Positions 9,579 through 17,222 are shown, counted from the stretch's first letter. The stretch is 23,052 bases of DNA from Clostridiales bacterium (GCA_019422005.1 JAHZEF010000015.1:1-23052), one strand, 5' to 3'. A program made the numbers and translations. The notes: generated from the letters alone by a model not told the origin.

Positions 9579-11720
9579 TCAGCTCTCCATCAGGCGGCTG
9601 AGCATGACGGCAACTTCGGCCCGGGTGGCAGCCTTGGACCCGTTGTATGCATCCCGGATCAGCCCAAGCCCCTGGGCCAGGGCCGCATACCCCAGATCCG
9701 CGCCGGGGATGGAGGCCCGGTCCGCATAGGAACAGGTGAAAATGCCGTTCAGCCTTGCGACAGAGCCATATCCGGCGCTGTTGAGCAACAGCTTCACTGC
9801 ATCGCCCCGGGTCAGCACCGCGTCGTCCCGCCGCTGCTCCCGGGTCAGCGCGCCCATTTCATAGGCGACGGCATAGGCCTCGTTCCGCTGCTCCGCATCC
9901 GCCGTGGACGGATCCAGCCGGTATCCCCGGATACTGGCCAGCAGGCAGACCAGATCCAGCTGCGTGGCCGCTTTCCGGGGCTGGAACAGGGCGGCGTCAT
10001 ACCCGATACCGTACTGCGCCAGCCGTTCCACCTCCCCCTTCGCCCAATGGGCGTTCAGATCGGCATAGGCCGGCATGGCATCGGCGGCCTGCGGCTGAAC
10101 CGGCTCACCGCTTTTGGCGTCAATTCCCAGGTAACGGCCGCTGCGCTCCAGGGTATAGCCCAGTTTCAGGACATAAAACGACTGCAGCCCCTGCTGCCTG
10201 AGCCGCTGCGTCACCGAATCGCTGCCGGTCAGCGCTTCCGGCACGGCCAGATACGACAGGGCGACGTCATACGTGGCCATCCAGGCGTCGAGCGCAGCCT
10301 CGGCAGAAATCAGCCCTTCCGCCGGCGCAAAGGTCACATCCTCGGAATATTGATAGGAAAGGCTGTAGACCGAGCCGTCGGCGGCGTCGATTCCAACGGT
10401 ATACGCATCGGCCGGGAAGAAATACCCGTTTTCTTTCCTCGCAAAGGTAAAGCGGTAGTACGGCGCGCCGTCTCCGGTATCGTCATCCGCCGCATACAGC
10501 TCCAGATGGGAGGCATGGCTGCTGTACTGCGCGCGCAGGAAGCTCTCCGCCTTCGCCTGCGCCTGGGAAACACTCAGCGCCGGACGCGCCGTCTCATCCC
10601 CGGGAGGCGACGAGGACACATCCAGCCCCTCGCCGGTGCGGGCATCCACCGTAATGATCCGGCGGAATACGCGATCCCGGGCCGCGCGGCTGTAGCGAAG
10701 CGTGCAGAGCACGGTCTCCGCATCGTCCGCACCTCCCTCCGATCTGGAATACACGGCAGACGCCAGGGTGTAGCGGTTCAGACCGTACTCCCGGATTTCC
10801 CGAAGCAGGGCATCCAGCTCCTGTTGGGAACGGACGCCTTCCAGCCCGGCAATTCCGGCCTGTTCTGCTTCCGAGAGGCCCGATTCTGCAGCGGCTGCGT
10901 CCCCGGCGGCGTTGGAACTGCCGGCGCCGCCGCCGTACATGGCGTTCTCCAATGCGGACAGATCCACCAGTTCGCCGGTCTGGGCGTCCACATAAAATTC
11001 GGAGACGCGATCGGGAAGATAGCGGAGGACCGCTTCCGTCCCCTCACCCTCCGGCAGCACATATTCCAGCCGCAGCGGGCACGTCTCCCGCAGGCGCAGC
11101 GCGGCCTCCGACGCGTCAACGGCGGGAGCGGCGTCCGGAATCCCGCCCAGCCAGGAGGTGGCCGCCGCATCCCGGCGGAAGCGGAGGATTTCCCCATCCG
11201 GGCGAACGGTCAGAGAATATGACAGCGGCGAGGGCAGATCATGGAGCCGGATCACACCGGTAAAAAGATAGCCGGCGCTGTCCAGCCGGTCGGCATTCTC
11301 CGGCGCTTCCAGCCGGACGGATTCCACGGCAGGATCCAGAACCCGATCCAGGAAGGCCTCTGCAGCCGCAGCAGCCGCCTCCGGATCCCCCTGCGGGAAG
11401 GACGGGAGGCCGCCGCCGATTCCTTCCGCAGCCTCCGGCTCCGTGAGGCGGTAGCTGACAACCGTACCGTCCTCCAGGGCTTCCACGGTCAGGGAACCGG
11501 CGGAGCCGCTCCAGCGCAGCGTCCAGACAGACGCCAGTTCCTGCTCGTAGCAGTCTCCCTGGAACGTCTCATAGCCGTCTGTATCCAATCCCAGGGTTGT
11601 TTTCACGACCTGTGTCACGCGGGCCAGCCTTGTGTCCGCCCCTGCCTCCTCCGCAGCCGCCGGAATGGCCAGCGCCGCCAGCAGCGCTGCACAGAGCAGC
11701 AGGCTCATCCATCGCTTCAT
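9579..11720 (-). CDS. Secreted S-layer homology (SLH) domain protein with YcdB/YcdC-type repeats
   Basis: A protein of 713 residues exported and held at the cell wall. It begins MKRWMSLLLCAALLAALAIP, a clear signal peptide with likely cleavage after AIPAAA. The central part has repeated PepSY-like or YcdB/YcdC-type modules, visible as alternating 'DAxxGEVxxLS' and 'DGTVVSYRLTEPE' units (ITVDARTGEGLDV, VGIDAADGSVYSLSYQYS, LGIDAKSGEPVQPQ). The last 180 residues hold three SLH repeats (DLNAHWAKGEVERLAQYGIG; a middle unit ending LTRGDAVKLLL; SYADRASIPG...ATRAEVAVMLSRLM), which bind pyruvylated wall polymers. The start at 11720 is chosen because GGAGG sits 10 bases upstream; an ATG at 11726 would leave only 4. 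A longer reading to 12062 would cover the upstream intergenic region and is rejected. The molecular role of the central modules is unknown. Confidence 0.85.
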   Translation of the reverse strand: MKRWMSLLLCAALLAALAIPAAAEEAGADTRLARVTQVVKTTLGLDTDGYETFQGDCYEQELASVWTLRWSGSAGSLTVEALEDGTVVSYRLTEPEAAEGIGGGLPSFPQGDPEAAAAAAEAFLDRVLDPAVESVRLEAPENADRLDSAGYLFTGVIRLHDLPSPLSYSLTVRPDGEILRFRRDAAATSWLGGIPDAAPAVDASEAALRLRETCPLRLEYVLPEGEGTEAVLRYLPDRVSEFYVDAQTGELVDLSALENAMYGGGAGSSNAAGDAAAAESGLSEAEQAGIAGLEGVRSQQELDALLREIREYGLNRYTLASAVYSRSEGGADDAETVLCTLRYSRAARDRVFRRIITVDARTGEGLDVSSSPPGDETARPALSVSQAQAKAESFLRAQYSSHASHLELYAADDDTGDGAPYYRFTFARKENGYFFPADAYTVGIDAADGSVYSLSYQYSEDVTFAPAEGLISAEAALDAWMATYDVALSYLAVPEALTGSDSVTQRLRQQGLQSFYVLKLGYTLERSGRYLGIDAKSGEPVQPQAADAMPAYADLNAHWAKGEVERLAQYGIGYDAALFQPRKAATQLDLVCLLASIRGYRLDPSTADAEQRNEAYAVAYEMGALTREQRRDDAVLTRGDAVKLLLNSAGYGSVARLNGIFTCSYADRASIPGADLGYAALAQGLGLIRDAYNGSKAATRAEVAVMLSRLMES

Positions 11721-11905
11721 TCTCATAGTACCTCCGTTTCTCCAGCTTTCGCGGGCCGGCTGCATTCCGGCCCTTCTATAACAGCAGACGAAAACGGAAG
11801 AAGATGGTTCCTGCAAAACCGGAAACAGCCGAAAATTTTTTCCTTTCACACACGGCTCCCGCCCCGGCTGCCGCATCCGTATTCTGCCGCCTGTTCCGGC
11901 ACAGC

Positions 11906-11935
11906 GGCCGGGCATCCGGCGCCGGATGCCCGGCC
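11906..11935. repeat. Perfect 30-bp palindrome downstream of iscU
   Basis: Fifteen bases, from GGCCGGGCATCC onward, are followed directly by their exact reverse complement, centred on GGCGCC. It sits 7 bases beyond another strong hairpin. It could be a second terminator hairpin or a protein binding site. Confidence 0.7.
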
Positions 11936-11942
11936 TGACGGC

Positions 11943-11978
11943 GCTGCCCCGCCCTCCCGAACGGGAGGGCGGGGCAGC
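11943..11978 (-). terminator. Hairpin terminator after iscU
   Basis: A perfect 17-bp GC-rich stem (11943-11959 with 11962-11978) with a very tight loop starts 5 bases after the iscU stop on the minus strand. No U-tract follows; a second palindrome lies just beyond. Together they probably end the iscSU transcript. Confidence 0.7.
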
Positions 11979-11982
11979 CGCA

Positions 11983-12417
11983 TTATTCCCTGCCGCAGGC
12001 GGCGCAGCAGCCGCTGCAGTTTTCCTGAAGCTCCGGCGGAACAGGCTTCCCGGACCGTTCATAATAATCCCGAAGCGCAGCCTGAACGGCTTCCTCCGCC
12101 AGCACCGAGCAGTGCAGCTTCACCGGCGGGAGCCCGTCCAGCGCCTCCACCACCGCCTGGTTGCTCAGCTTCATGGCGTCTTCCACCCGCTTGCCCTTTA
12201 CCAGCTCCGTCGCCATGGAGCTGGTGGCGATGGCCGCACCGCAGCCAAACGTATTGAACTTTACGTCCTCAATGACATCGTTGCTGATCTTCAAATAGAG
12301 TTTCATGATATCGCCGCACTTGGCGTTGCCGACTTCCCCGACGCCGTCGGCGTCCGGAATCTCTCCCACGTTTCTCGGATTCATGAAATGATCCATTACC
12401 TTTTCGCTGTATCCCAT
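11983..12417 (-). CDS. iscU: Fe-S cluster assembly scaffold IscU/NifU-like
   Basis: A 144-residue cytoplasmic scaffold on which [2Fe-2S] and [4Fe-4S] clusters are built with sulfur from IscS. It begins MGYSEKVMDHFMNPRNVG, a family hallmark, and has all three cluster cysteines, Cys34 (AKCGD, with Asp36), Cys59 (FGCGAAIATSS) and Cys103 (LHCSVLA). After the usual end of IscU comes a short tail with four more cysteines (Cys134, 137, 138, 141). The ATG follows the iscS stop with two bases between them; AAGGAG inside the end of iscS serves as ribosome binding site, so the genes are translationally coupled. A GTG at 12429 would lie inside iscS and is not used. No iscA, hscB, hscA or fdx lies nearby, as is usual in clostridia. 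Confidence 0.94.
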   Translation of the reverse strand: MGYSEKVMDHFMNPRNVGEIPDADGVGEVGNAKCGDIMKLYLKISNDVIEDVKFNTFGCGAAIATSSMATELVKGKRVEDAMKLSNQAVVEALDGLPPVKLHCSVLAEEAVQAALRDYYERSGKPVPPELQENCSGCCAACGRE

Positions 12418-12419
12418 CC

Positions 12420-13601
12420 TCAGGCACACTCCTTTTTCATAGCTTTCCAGACCGGCGACATGTCCCGCAGCCGCTCCACGACTTTGGGCACCGCCTCCAG
12501 GATTTCCTCAATTTCTGCCTCCGTATTCTGTTCGCTCAAGCTCAGCCGCAGCGAGCCGTGGGCAATCTCATGGGGCAGCCCGATGGCCAGCAGAACATGG
12601 CTGGGATCCAGGGAACCGGACGTGCAGGCCGAGCCGGAGGAGGCCGCAATCCCCATGGAGTCCAGCAGCAGCAGCATGCTCTCCCCCTCAATGCCCGGGA
12701 AGCTGAAATTGACATTGCCCGGCAGCCGGCGGCGGCGGTCTCCGTTCAGCCGCGCCATGGGGATGGCGCTCAGCCCTTCGATCAGCCGGTCCCGCAGCAC
12801 CGTCACAGAGGCCTGGCGTTCCGTCAGGTGCGCGCAGGCGTCCTGCAGCGCCGCGGCCAGGCCGGCAATGGCCGGAAGGTTCTCCGTCCCGGCCCGCTTC
12901 CCCCGCTCCTGGGCGCCGCCCTCGATCAGGCTGACCAGCGGGACGCCCCCTCTCCGTGCAAACAGAACGCCCACGCCCTTCGGGCCATGGAACTTGTGCC
13001 CTGACAGGGAAAGCAGATCAATGCTCTGCGCCCGGACGTCTATGGCAAGATGCCCCGCCGCCTGGACAGCATCGGTATGGAACGGGACGCCGGCCTGCCG
13101 GCAGACGGCGCCGATCTCCGCCACGGGCTGGATCGTGCCGATTTCATTGTTGGCAAACATGACGGTAACCAGCGCCGTATCCGGCCGGATCGCCGTCCGC
13201 ACGTCCTCCACGCGGACCAGGCCGTCCGCATACACGTCCAGCAGCTGGATTTCAAACCCTTCCCGCTCCAGCTTTTTCAGCGTATGCAGGACGGCATGGT
13301 GCTCAAATTTGCTGGAAATAATATGCCGCCTGCCGCACCGCGCGCCGGCGGCGGCCGCAGACAGGATGGCCTGATTATCCGCCTCACTGCCGCCGGAAGT
13401 AAAATAAATCTCCGAAGGGCTGGCATTGAGGCAGGACGCCACCGTCCGCCGCGCCCGTTCCAGCGCTTCCGCCGCATCCTGCCCGAACGTGTGCGGGCTG
13501 GACGGATTGCCGAATACCTGGTCAAAATACGGCAGCATGGCTTCTTTGGCGCATGCGCTCAGAGCAGTGGTCGCCGCGTTGTCTGCGTAAATCCTGTGCA
13601 T
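12420..13601 (-). CDS. iscS: Cysteine desulfurase IscS/NifS
   Basis: A pyridoxal-phosphate enzyme of 393 residues that converts cysteine to alanine and passes the persulfide sulfur to IscU and other acceptors. Visible are YADNAATT near the start, the PLP block [10 protein letters not shown], His101 in FEHHAV, Asp177 in FHTDAVQ, the PLP lysine Lys203 in [12 protein letters not shown], and the catalytic loop cysteine Cys326 in SGSACTSG. Length is normal for the group. The ATG at 13601 is chosen since it lies 6 bases after GGGGG and begins the conserved N-terminus; a TTG at 13619 would add six unconserved residues. The gene has its own strong promoter downstream of iscR and is coupled to iscU. 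Confidence 0.95.
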   Translation of the reverse strand: MHRIYADNAATTALSACAKEAMLPYFDQVFGNPSSPHTFGQDAAEALERARRTVASCLNASPSEIYFTSGGSEADNQAILSAAAAGARCGRRHIISSKFEHHAVLHTLKKLEREGFEIQLLDVYADGLVRVEDVRTAIRPDTALVTVMFANNEIGTIQPVAEIGAVCRQAGVPFHTDAVQAAGHLAIDVRAQSIDLLSLSGHKFHGPKGVGVLFARRGGVPLVSLIEGGAQERGKRAGTENLPAIAGLAAALQDACAHLTERQASVTVLRDRLIEGLSAIPMARLNGDRRRRLPGNVNFSFPGIEGESMLLLLDSMGIAASSGSACTSGSLDPSHVLLAIGLPHEIAHGSLRLSLSEQNTEAEIEEILEAVPKVVERLRDMSPVWKAMKKECA

Positions 13602-13641
13602 GATGATCCCCCGTTTCAATTGGTCTTTTATTTCATATAAT

Positions 13642-13660
13642 TCCTATTTGTTTTCTAGGA
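13642..13660 (-). promoter_or_regulatory. Likely Rrf2/IscR operator at the iscS promoter
   Basis: An inverted repeat TCCTA-N9-TAGGA lies immediately downstream of the -10 box and covers the expected transcription start of iscSU. The minus-strand half reads AATAGGAAT, close to AATAGGGAAT at the iscR promoter. A protein bound here would block transcription. That IscR binds is inferred from position and shared sequence. Confidence 0.55.
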
Positions 13661-13662
13661 TA

Positions 13663-13691
13663 ATAGTACATCCCTTTTTCCCGTTTGTCAA
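13663..13691 (-). promoter_or_regulatory. Strong sigma-A promoter of iscSU
   Basis: On the minus strand a consensus TTGACA (13686-13691) is followed after exactly 17 bases by TACTAT (13663-13668). Transcription would start near 13656, about 55 bases before the iscS ATG, within an inverted repeat. Confidence 0.8.
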
Positions 13692-13775
13692 GATATTCCC
13701 ATCAATTTTATAGGTTTTATTTTTACACGGCCGGCCCGGGAGGGTGCAGCCCCGCAGGCGGCCCGCCGAAAGCAG

Positions 13776-13808
13776 GGCGCGCAGGGAGCCTCCCACTCCC
13801 TGCGCGCC
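13776..13808 (-). terminator. Hairpin between iscR and iscS
   Basis: A perfect 13-bp stem (13776-13788 with 13796-13808) and 7-base loop lie 67 bases after the iscR stop on the minus strand, upstream of the iscSU promoter. It has only CTGCTTTC after it, so termination may be partial. It separates iscR from iscSU as transcription units. Confidence 0.55.
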
Positions 13809-13874
13809 TCTCCCGCCGCTCTGCTGCGGCCTGTTTTTCATCGTTTCCGCAGCCCCGGCCCGCTGCTCCGCACG

Positions 13875-14303
13875 CTACGCCCTGACGTCCGTCCCGGCCT
13901 GACGGATCAAATCCTGCAGGGTGACGCTTTCCAGATACTCGTCGATAATCCGATCCAGCTGCTCCCACATGGGAAGCGCTGCGCACTGCTGGGCGCGGGC
14001 GCAGGTGCTCTCTCCGGTTCCCAGACACGCCACAGGCGCCAGGGAACCCTCGGTCAGCTTCAGGATCGAGCCCACCGTGTAGGCGGACGCCGGTTTTGCC
14101 AGGCGGTATCCGCCGGCCTTTCCGCGGGTGCTGAGCACAAAACCCGCCTTGTTCAAAATCGCAATAATCAGCTCCAGATACTTGGCCGACACCTCCTGCC
14201 TCCGCGCAATATCCTTCAGGGAAATGGCCCCGCCGTCCGCTTCATGCTGGGCCAGATCAATCATGATACGCAGCGCATACCGGCCTTTCGTGGATACTCT
14301 CAT
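13875..14303 (-). CDS. iscR: Rrf2 family regulator, IscR-like
   Basis: A 142-residue winged helix-turn-helix regulator that in this family senses Fe-S status or sulfur supply. It has the Rrf2 start MRVSTKGRYALRIMIDLA, the recognition helix region ISLKDIARRQEVSAKYLELI, the wing GKAGGYRLAK, and the cluster-binding motif with Cys93, Cys101 and Cys107 (Cys-X7-Cys-X5-Cys). E. coli IscR has Cys-X5-Cys-X5-Cys, so the first spacing is two residues longer. The three cysteines and location next to iscSU support the IscR name over CymR, which lacks them. GGAGGTG lies 7 bases before the ATG. Its promoter overlaps an inverted repeat, so it likely represses itself and iscSU. Confidence 0.88.
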   Translation of the reverse strand: MRVSTKGRYALRIMIDLAQHEADGGAISLKDIARRQEVSAKYLELIIAILNKAGFVLSTRGKAGGYRLAKPASAYTVGSILKLTEGSLAPVACLGTGESTCARAQQCAALPMWEQLDRIIDEYLESVTLQDLIRQAGTDVRA

Positions 14304-14325
14304 ACGCCGACACCTCCGACTTTCT

Positions 14326-14348
14326 ATTCCCTATTATACAATCGGAAT
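14326..14348 (-). promoter_or_regulatory. Likely Rrf2/IscR operator at the iscR promoter
   Basis: An inverted repeat ATTCC-N13-GGAAT spans the -10 box and start point of the iscR promoter. Its downstream half AATAGGGAAT resembles AATAGGAAT in the iscS operator. This fits autoregulation; binding is inferred. Confidence 0.5.
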
Positions 14349-14361
14349 TGTCGGTTTGCAA
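14333..14361 (-). promoter_or_regulatory. Sigma-A promoter of iscR
   Basis: TTGCAA (14356-14361) and a consensus TATAAT (14333-14338) are spaced by 17 bases on the minus strand. The -35 box begins right after the stop codon of the upstream TIM-barrel gene. Confidence 0.75.
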
Positions 14362-15048
14362 CTACTTGTGCAGCGCCTCATAGCCCCTCCCCTCGCGGTA
14401 GGCCTCCATAATCCCCCTGAAAATATCCGCACAGGAGGGCGGCGTCCAGGTGATGGCGTTGGCGCCGGCTTCAATCGTGCGGGAAATCGCCCCGTCCGTC
14501 GGCCCGCCCGTGGCGAGGATCGGGATCTTCGGATACTGCGCCCGGATCGCCGCCACGACTTCCGGCGTTCTGTCTGCGGCCGACACATTGAAGATACTGG
14601 CCCCTGCTTCCACCCGGGAACGGAAATCCGTATCGGCCCTCGCCACCGTGACGATCACCGGAATGTCGATGGTGGACGCCATTTTTTCAATCACTTCATT
14701 GGACGTGGGTGCGTTGACCACAACGCCCATGGCGCCCTGCATTTCTGCAAACATGGCCAGATTCACCACCCGCTGCCCCTGCGTCAGCCCTCCACCGACC
14801 CCCACAAACACCGGCAGATCCGCCGCCATCAGCAGCGACTGGGTAATGACCGGCTGCGGCGTAAACGGGTAAACCGCGACGATGGCGTCTGCATTGACAT
14901 TGCGGAGGATGCTGACGTCCGTGGTAAACACCAGGGACTTGATGCGCTTGCCGAAAACCAGGAGGCCGGAGCAGGCGCGGATGGATTCGGGCACCTTCAG
15001 CGCAGCCTTTCGGAGCGTCCCCTCCACCGGATTCGGATATGATTTCAC
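14362..15048 (-). CDS. TIM-barrel protein of unknown function (clostridial family often labelled 'hydrolase')
   Basis: A soluble protein of about 228 residues with alternating strand/helix pattern of a beta/alpha barrel. Visible blocks are VNADAIVAVYPFTPQPVI, PVFVGVGGGLTQGQRV, AMGVVVNAPTSNEVIEK, IPVIVTVARADTD, VEAGASIFNVSAADRTPE and, near the end, ILATGGPTDGAISRTIEAGANAITWTPPS, which looks like the phosphate-binding end of barrels such as NanE or ThiG. I recall similar proteins in many clostridia annotated only as hydrolase, with no tested function. The GTG at 15048 is chosen for AAAGGG 8 bases upstream; an ATG at 15072 has poor spacing but cannot be excluded. The gene lies just upstream of iscR in the same direction, which may allow some read-through. 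Confidence 0.7.
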   Translation of the reverse strand: MKSYPNPVEGTLRKAALKVPESIRACSGLLVFGKRIKSLVFTTDVSILRNVNADAIVAVYPFTPQPVITQSLLMAADLPVFVGVGGGLTQGQRVVNLAMFAEMQGAMGVVVNAPTSNEVIEKMASTIDIPVIVTVARADTDFRSRVEAGASIFNVSAADRTPEVVAAIRAQYPKIPILATGGPTDGAISRTIEAGANAITWTPPSCADIFRGIMEAYREGRGYEALHK

Positions 15049-15095
15049 TGCGTTCACCCTTTCATACGGCATTCCGCCTGTTGGATCCTTTTCTG

Positions 15096-15124
15096 ATTTT
15101 ACCACACTTTTCCGCACAGGCAAA
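15096..15124 (-). promoter_or_regulatory. Promoter of the TIM-barrel gene
   Basis: On the minus strand TAAAAT (15096-15101) is preceded by TTTGCC (15119-15124) at 17 bases or TTGCCT at 16. A start near 15089 excludes longer versions of the protein that would begin upstream of it. Confidence 0.5.
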
Positions 15125-15126
15125 TG

Positions 15127-15140
15127 GAAATTCTGCAAAG
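15127..15140 (+). repeat. Direct repeat, copy 1
   Basis: GAAATTCTGCAAAG, preceded by ACAGGC, just upstream of the -35 region of the TIM-barrel promoter. An identical 14-mer lies exactly 100 bases further on. Confidence 0.6.
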
Positions 15141-15167
15141 TTTCGGACAGGCGCGGCCCTCCCCCGC

Positions 15168-15196
15168 TTGTCTTTTATCCGGCGCTGTATTATACT
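15168..15196 (+). promoter_or_regulatory. Promoter of the GDSL hydrolase-aminopeptidase pair
   Basis: TTGTCT (15168-15173) and TATACT (15191-15196) with a 17-base spacer, about 52 bases before the ATG at 15248. Confidence 0.65.
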
Positions 15197-15226
15197 GAAC
15201 CTATCCTTCACGGCCTTTGACAGGCC

Positions 15227-15240
15227 GAAATTCTGCAAAG
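15227..15240 (+). repeat. Direct repeat, copy 2
   Basis: GAAATTCTGCAAAG, again preceded by ACAGGC, ending at the ribosome binding site of the GDSL gene and next to a small hairpin CGGCCT/AGGCCG (15211-15227). Confidence 0.6.
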
Positions 15241-15247
15241 GAGCGGG

Positions 15248-15907
15248 ATGCAGATGAAAACCATACTTTGCTACGGCGATTCCAATACCTGGGGATATAC
15301 GCCGTCCACAGGCGTGCGGTATGCGCCGGACGTCCGCTGGACCGGCGTCCTGCAGCGGCTGCTCGGCGGGTCATACCGCGTGCTGGAGGCCGGTCTCACA
15401 GGCCGGACCACCATCTGGGATGATCCCCTGGATCCCAATCTCAACGGCAGCAAAACGCTGATCCCCGTCATGCGTATGGGCGCGCCGCTGGATCTGATGA
15501 TCCTGATGCTCGGTACCAACGATTTGAAATGGCACAGCGCCTGGGAAGCCGCAGCCGGCTGCAGCATGCTGCTCCGGATGGCCCATGAAAACGCCGCGCT
15601 GTTTTCCGGCGGAGCCGCAAACGTGCTGCTGGTGTCCCCGGCAGCCGTCTGCGGGCCGGTCCCTGCCTGCATCGCCGATCCCGACGGCCCGTTCCGCGAG
15701 GAGGAATCCCGGCGGTTTGGGGCATACTATCAGCAGTTTGCCGCCGCCTGGGGCGCCGGTTTCTTTGACGCCGCTTCCGCAGCCGCGCCTGCGCGCAGCG
15801 GCGAATTGTCCGACGGCGTGGTGGGAGACGGCGTTCATCTGACGCCGGGCGGCCATCTGGCGCTGGGCCGCGCGCTGGCGGACGCGGTCCGCAGCCTGTT
15901 GCCGTGA
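15248..15907 (+). CDS. SGNH/GDSL family esterase or lipase
   Basis: A 219-residue serine hydrolase without signal peptide, so probably cytoplasmic. The SGNH blocks are complete: GDSN with nucleophile Ser12, the GTND block at 89-92, and the C-terminal DGVHLTPGGH with Asp194 and His197 of the triad. These enzymes cleave small acyl esters, including acetylated sugars and aryl esters; the substrate cannot be told. AAGGAG lies 4 bases before the ATG at 15248 and 10 before an in-frame ATG at 15254, so the start may be two codons later. The next gene begins 35 bases downstream by the preferred start, in one transcript with this gene. Confidence 0.88.
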   Translation: MQMKTILCYGDSNTWGYTPSTGVRYAPDVRWTGVLQRLLGGSYRVLEAGLTGRTTIWDDPLDPNLNGSKTLIPVMRMGAPLDLMILMLGTNDLKWHSAWEAAAGCSMLLRMAHENAALFSGGAANVLLVSPAAVCGPVPACIADPDGPFREEESRRFGAYYQQFAAAWGAGFFDAASAAAPARSGELSDGVVGDGVHLTPGGHLALGRALADAVRSLLP

Positions 15908-15942
15908 CGGCCCCTCAAATGACTGAGAAAGGAATCCTGAAT

Positions 15943-17166
15943 TTGAACGACACCATTTTAAAGCAATATGCCGAACTGATTGCCGTGATGGGCGTCAACG
16001 TCCAGCCCGGGCAGGACGTATTGATCGAAGCCCAGCTGGACCAGCCCGCCTTCGTGGAACTGGTGACGGAAGCCTGCTACCGCGCCGGCGCCCGCTCCGT
16101 CCGCGTCGACTGGCGCCACCAGCCGCTGGAGCGCCTGCACGCGCAGTTCCAGGCGCCGGAGGTGCTTGCAGAGGTGCGGGATTGGGAAAAGGCGCGGCTC
16201 CAAAACCTGGTGGATACGCTCCCCTGCCGCATTTACCTTCTCAGCGAAGATCCCGACGGCCTCAGCGGCGTCGACACGGAAAAGCTGGCGGCCGCGGCAC
16301 AGAGCAGGCGCCGCGCCGCCAAGCCGTACCGGGACCAGATGGAAAACCGCTACCAGTGGTGCATCGCCGCCGTCCCCGGCGCAGCCTGGGCCCGCAAGCT
16401 GTTTCCGGGACTGGACGCGGACGCCGCCCAGGAGCGGCTCTGGGACGCCATTCTCAGCGCCTCCCGGGCCATGGAGCAGCCCATTCCGGCATGGCAGGCC
16501 CACAACCGCGATTTGAAGGACCGCTGCCGTTACCTCAATCAGCTCGGCATCCGCTCGCTGCACTACACCGCCTCCAACGGCACGGATCTGACCGTCGGCA
16601 TGATGGCCGAGGGGCGCTTCCGCGGCGGCGCAGACACCAGCCTGAGCGGCGTCACCTTCAATCCCAACATCCCCTCTGAGGAGGTGTTCATCTCCCCCCG
16701 CCGCGGCGAAGCGGAAGGCGTAGTGCACAGTTCCATGCCGCTGTCCTATCAGGGGCAGCTGATTGAGAACTTTACGCTGCGTTTTGCGCACGGCAGAGTC
16801 GAAGAGCTGCACGCTGAAAAAAACGAAGCGCTGCTTCAGAAGCTGGTTTCCATGGACGAGGGGGCCGCCTTCCTGGGGGAGTGCGCGCTGGTTCCCTACG
16901 ATTCTCCCATCCGCAGCGCCGGCCTGCTGTTTTACAATACGCTCTTTGATGAAAACGCGGCCTGCCACCTGGCGCTGGGCGCCGGTTTCTGCGATACGGT
17001 GGACGGCTTTGAAAACCGTTCCCTGGAGGAGTGCCGCTCCCTCGGCGTCAACGATTCCATCATCCACGAGGACTTCATGATCGGTACGGCGGATCTGGAT
17101 ATCGACGCGGAAACCTTCGACGGCAGAACCATCCCCATTTTCCGCAGCGGAAACTGGGCGTTTTAG
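15943..17166 (+). CDS. M29 family metallo-aminopeptidase (AmpS/PepS type)
   Basis: A cytoplasmic two-metal aminopeptidase of 407 residues that trims N-terminal residues from peptides. The N-terminus NDTILKQYAELIAVMGVNVQPGQDVLIEA is the family start; metal-binding residues visible toward the C-terminus include His342 in ACHLALG and the HEDFMIG block with His375 and Asp377, followed by the LDIDAETFDG end. The TTG at 15943 is chosen because GAAAGGA ends 10 bases upstream and the resulting length agrees with characterised members (about 410). A GTG at 15904 would overlap the GDSL stop and an ATG at 15919 lacks a binding site; both add residues not expected in the family. It shares an operon with the GDSL hydrolase and ends at a good terminator. 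Confidence 0.9.
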   Translation: MNDTILKQYAELIAVMGVNVQPGQDVLIEAQLDQPAFVELVTEACYRAGARSVRVDWRHQPLERLHAQFQAPEVLAEVRDWEKARLQNLVDTLPCRIYLLSEDPDGLSGVDTEKLAAAAQSRRRAAKPYRDQMENRYQWCIAAVPGAAWARKLFPGLDADAAQERLWDAILSASRAMEQPIPAWQAHNRDLKDRCRYLNQLGIRSLHYTASNGTDLTVGMMAEGRFRGGADTSLSGVTFNPNIPSEEVFISPRRGEAEGVVHSSMPLSYQGQLIENFTLRFAHGRVEELHAEKNEALLQKLVSMDEGAAFLGECALVPYDSPIRSAGLLFYNTLFDENAACHLALGAGFCDTVDGFENRSLEECRSLGVNDSIIHEDFMIGTADLDIDAETFDGRTIPIFRSGNWAF

Positions 17167-17183
17167 GCTGCCCTGCGCAGCAG

Positions 17184-17222
17184 AACAGGGCCTGTACCCT
17201 CACCGGTACAGGCCCTGTTTTT
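17184..17222 (+). terminator. Intrinsic terminator after the aminopeptidase gene
   Basis: A 15-bp stem, AACAGGGCCTGTACC with its complement (17184-17198, 17205-17219), a 6-base loop and a run of five T ending at 17222, 18 bases after the stop. The best intrinsic terminator in the window. Confidence 0.88.

Noticed and set aside
9480..11222. Plus-strand open frame opposite the SLH-domain gene
   Set aside because: Shadow of a well-supported minus-strand gene with signal peptide and SLH repeats.
11721..12062. N-terminal extension of the SLH gene to 12062
   Set aside because: It would run through the end of iscU, the palindromes and the terminator, and it precedes a clear signal peptide and ribosome binding site.
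11926..13374. Plus-strand open frame opposite iscU and iscS
   Set aside because: Shadow; it overlaps two conserved genes with complete active sites.
15958..17067. Minus-strand open frame opposite the M29 aminopeptidase
   Set aside because: No domain signature; the plus strand encodes the complete peptidase.
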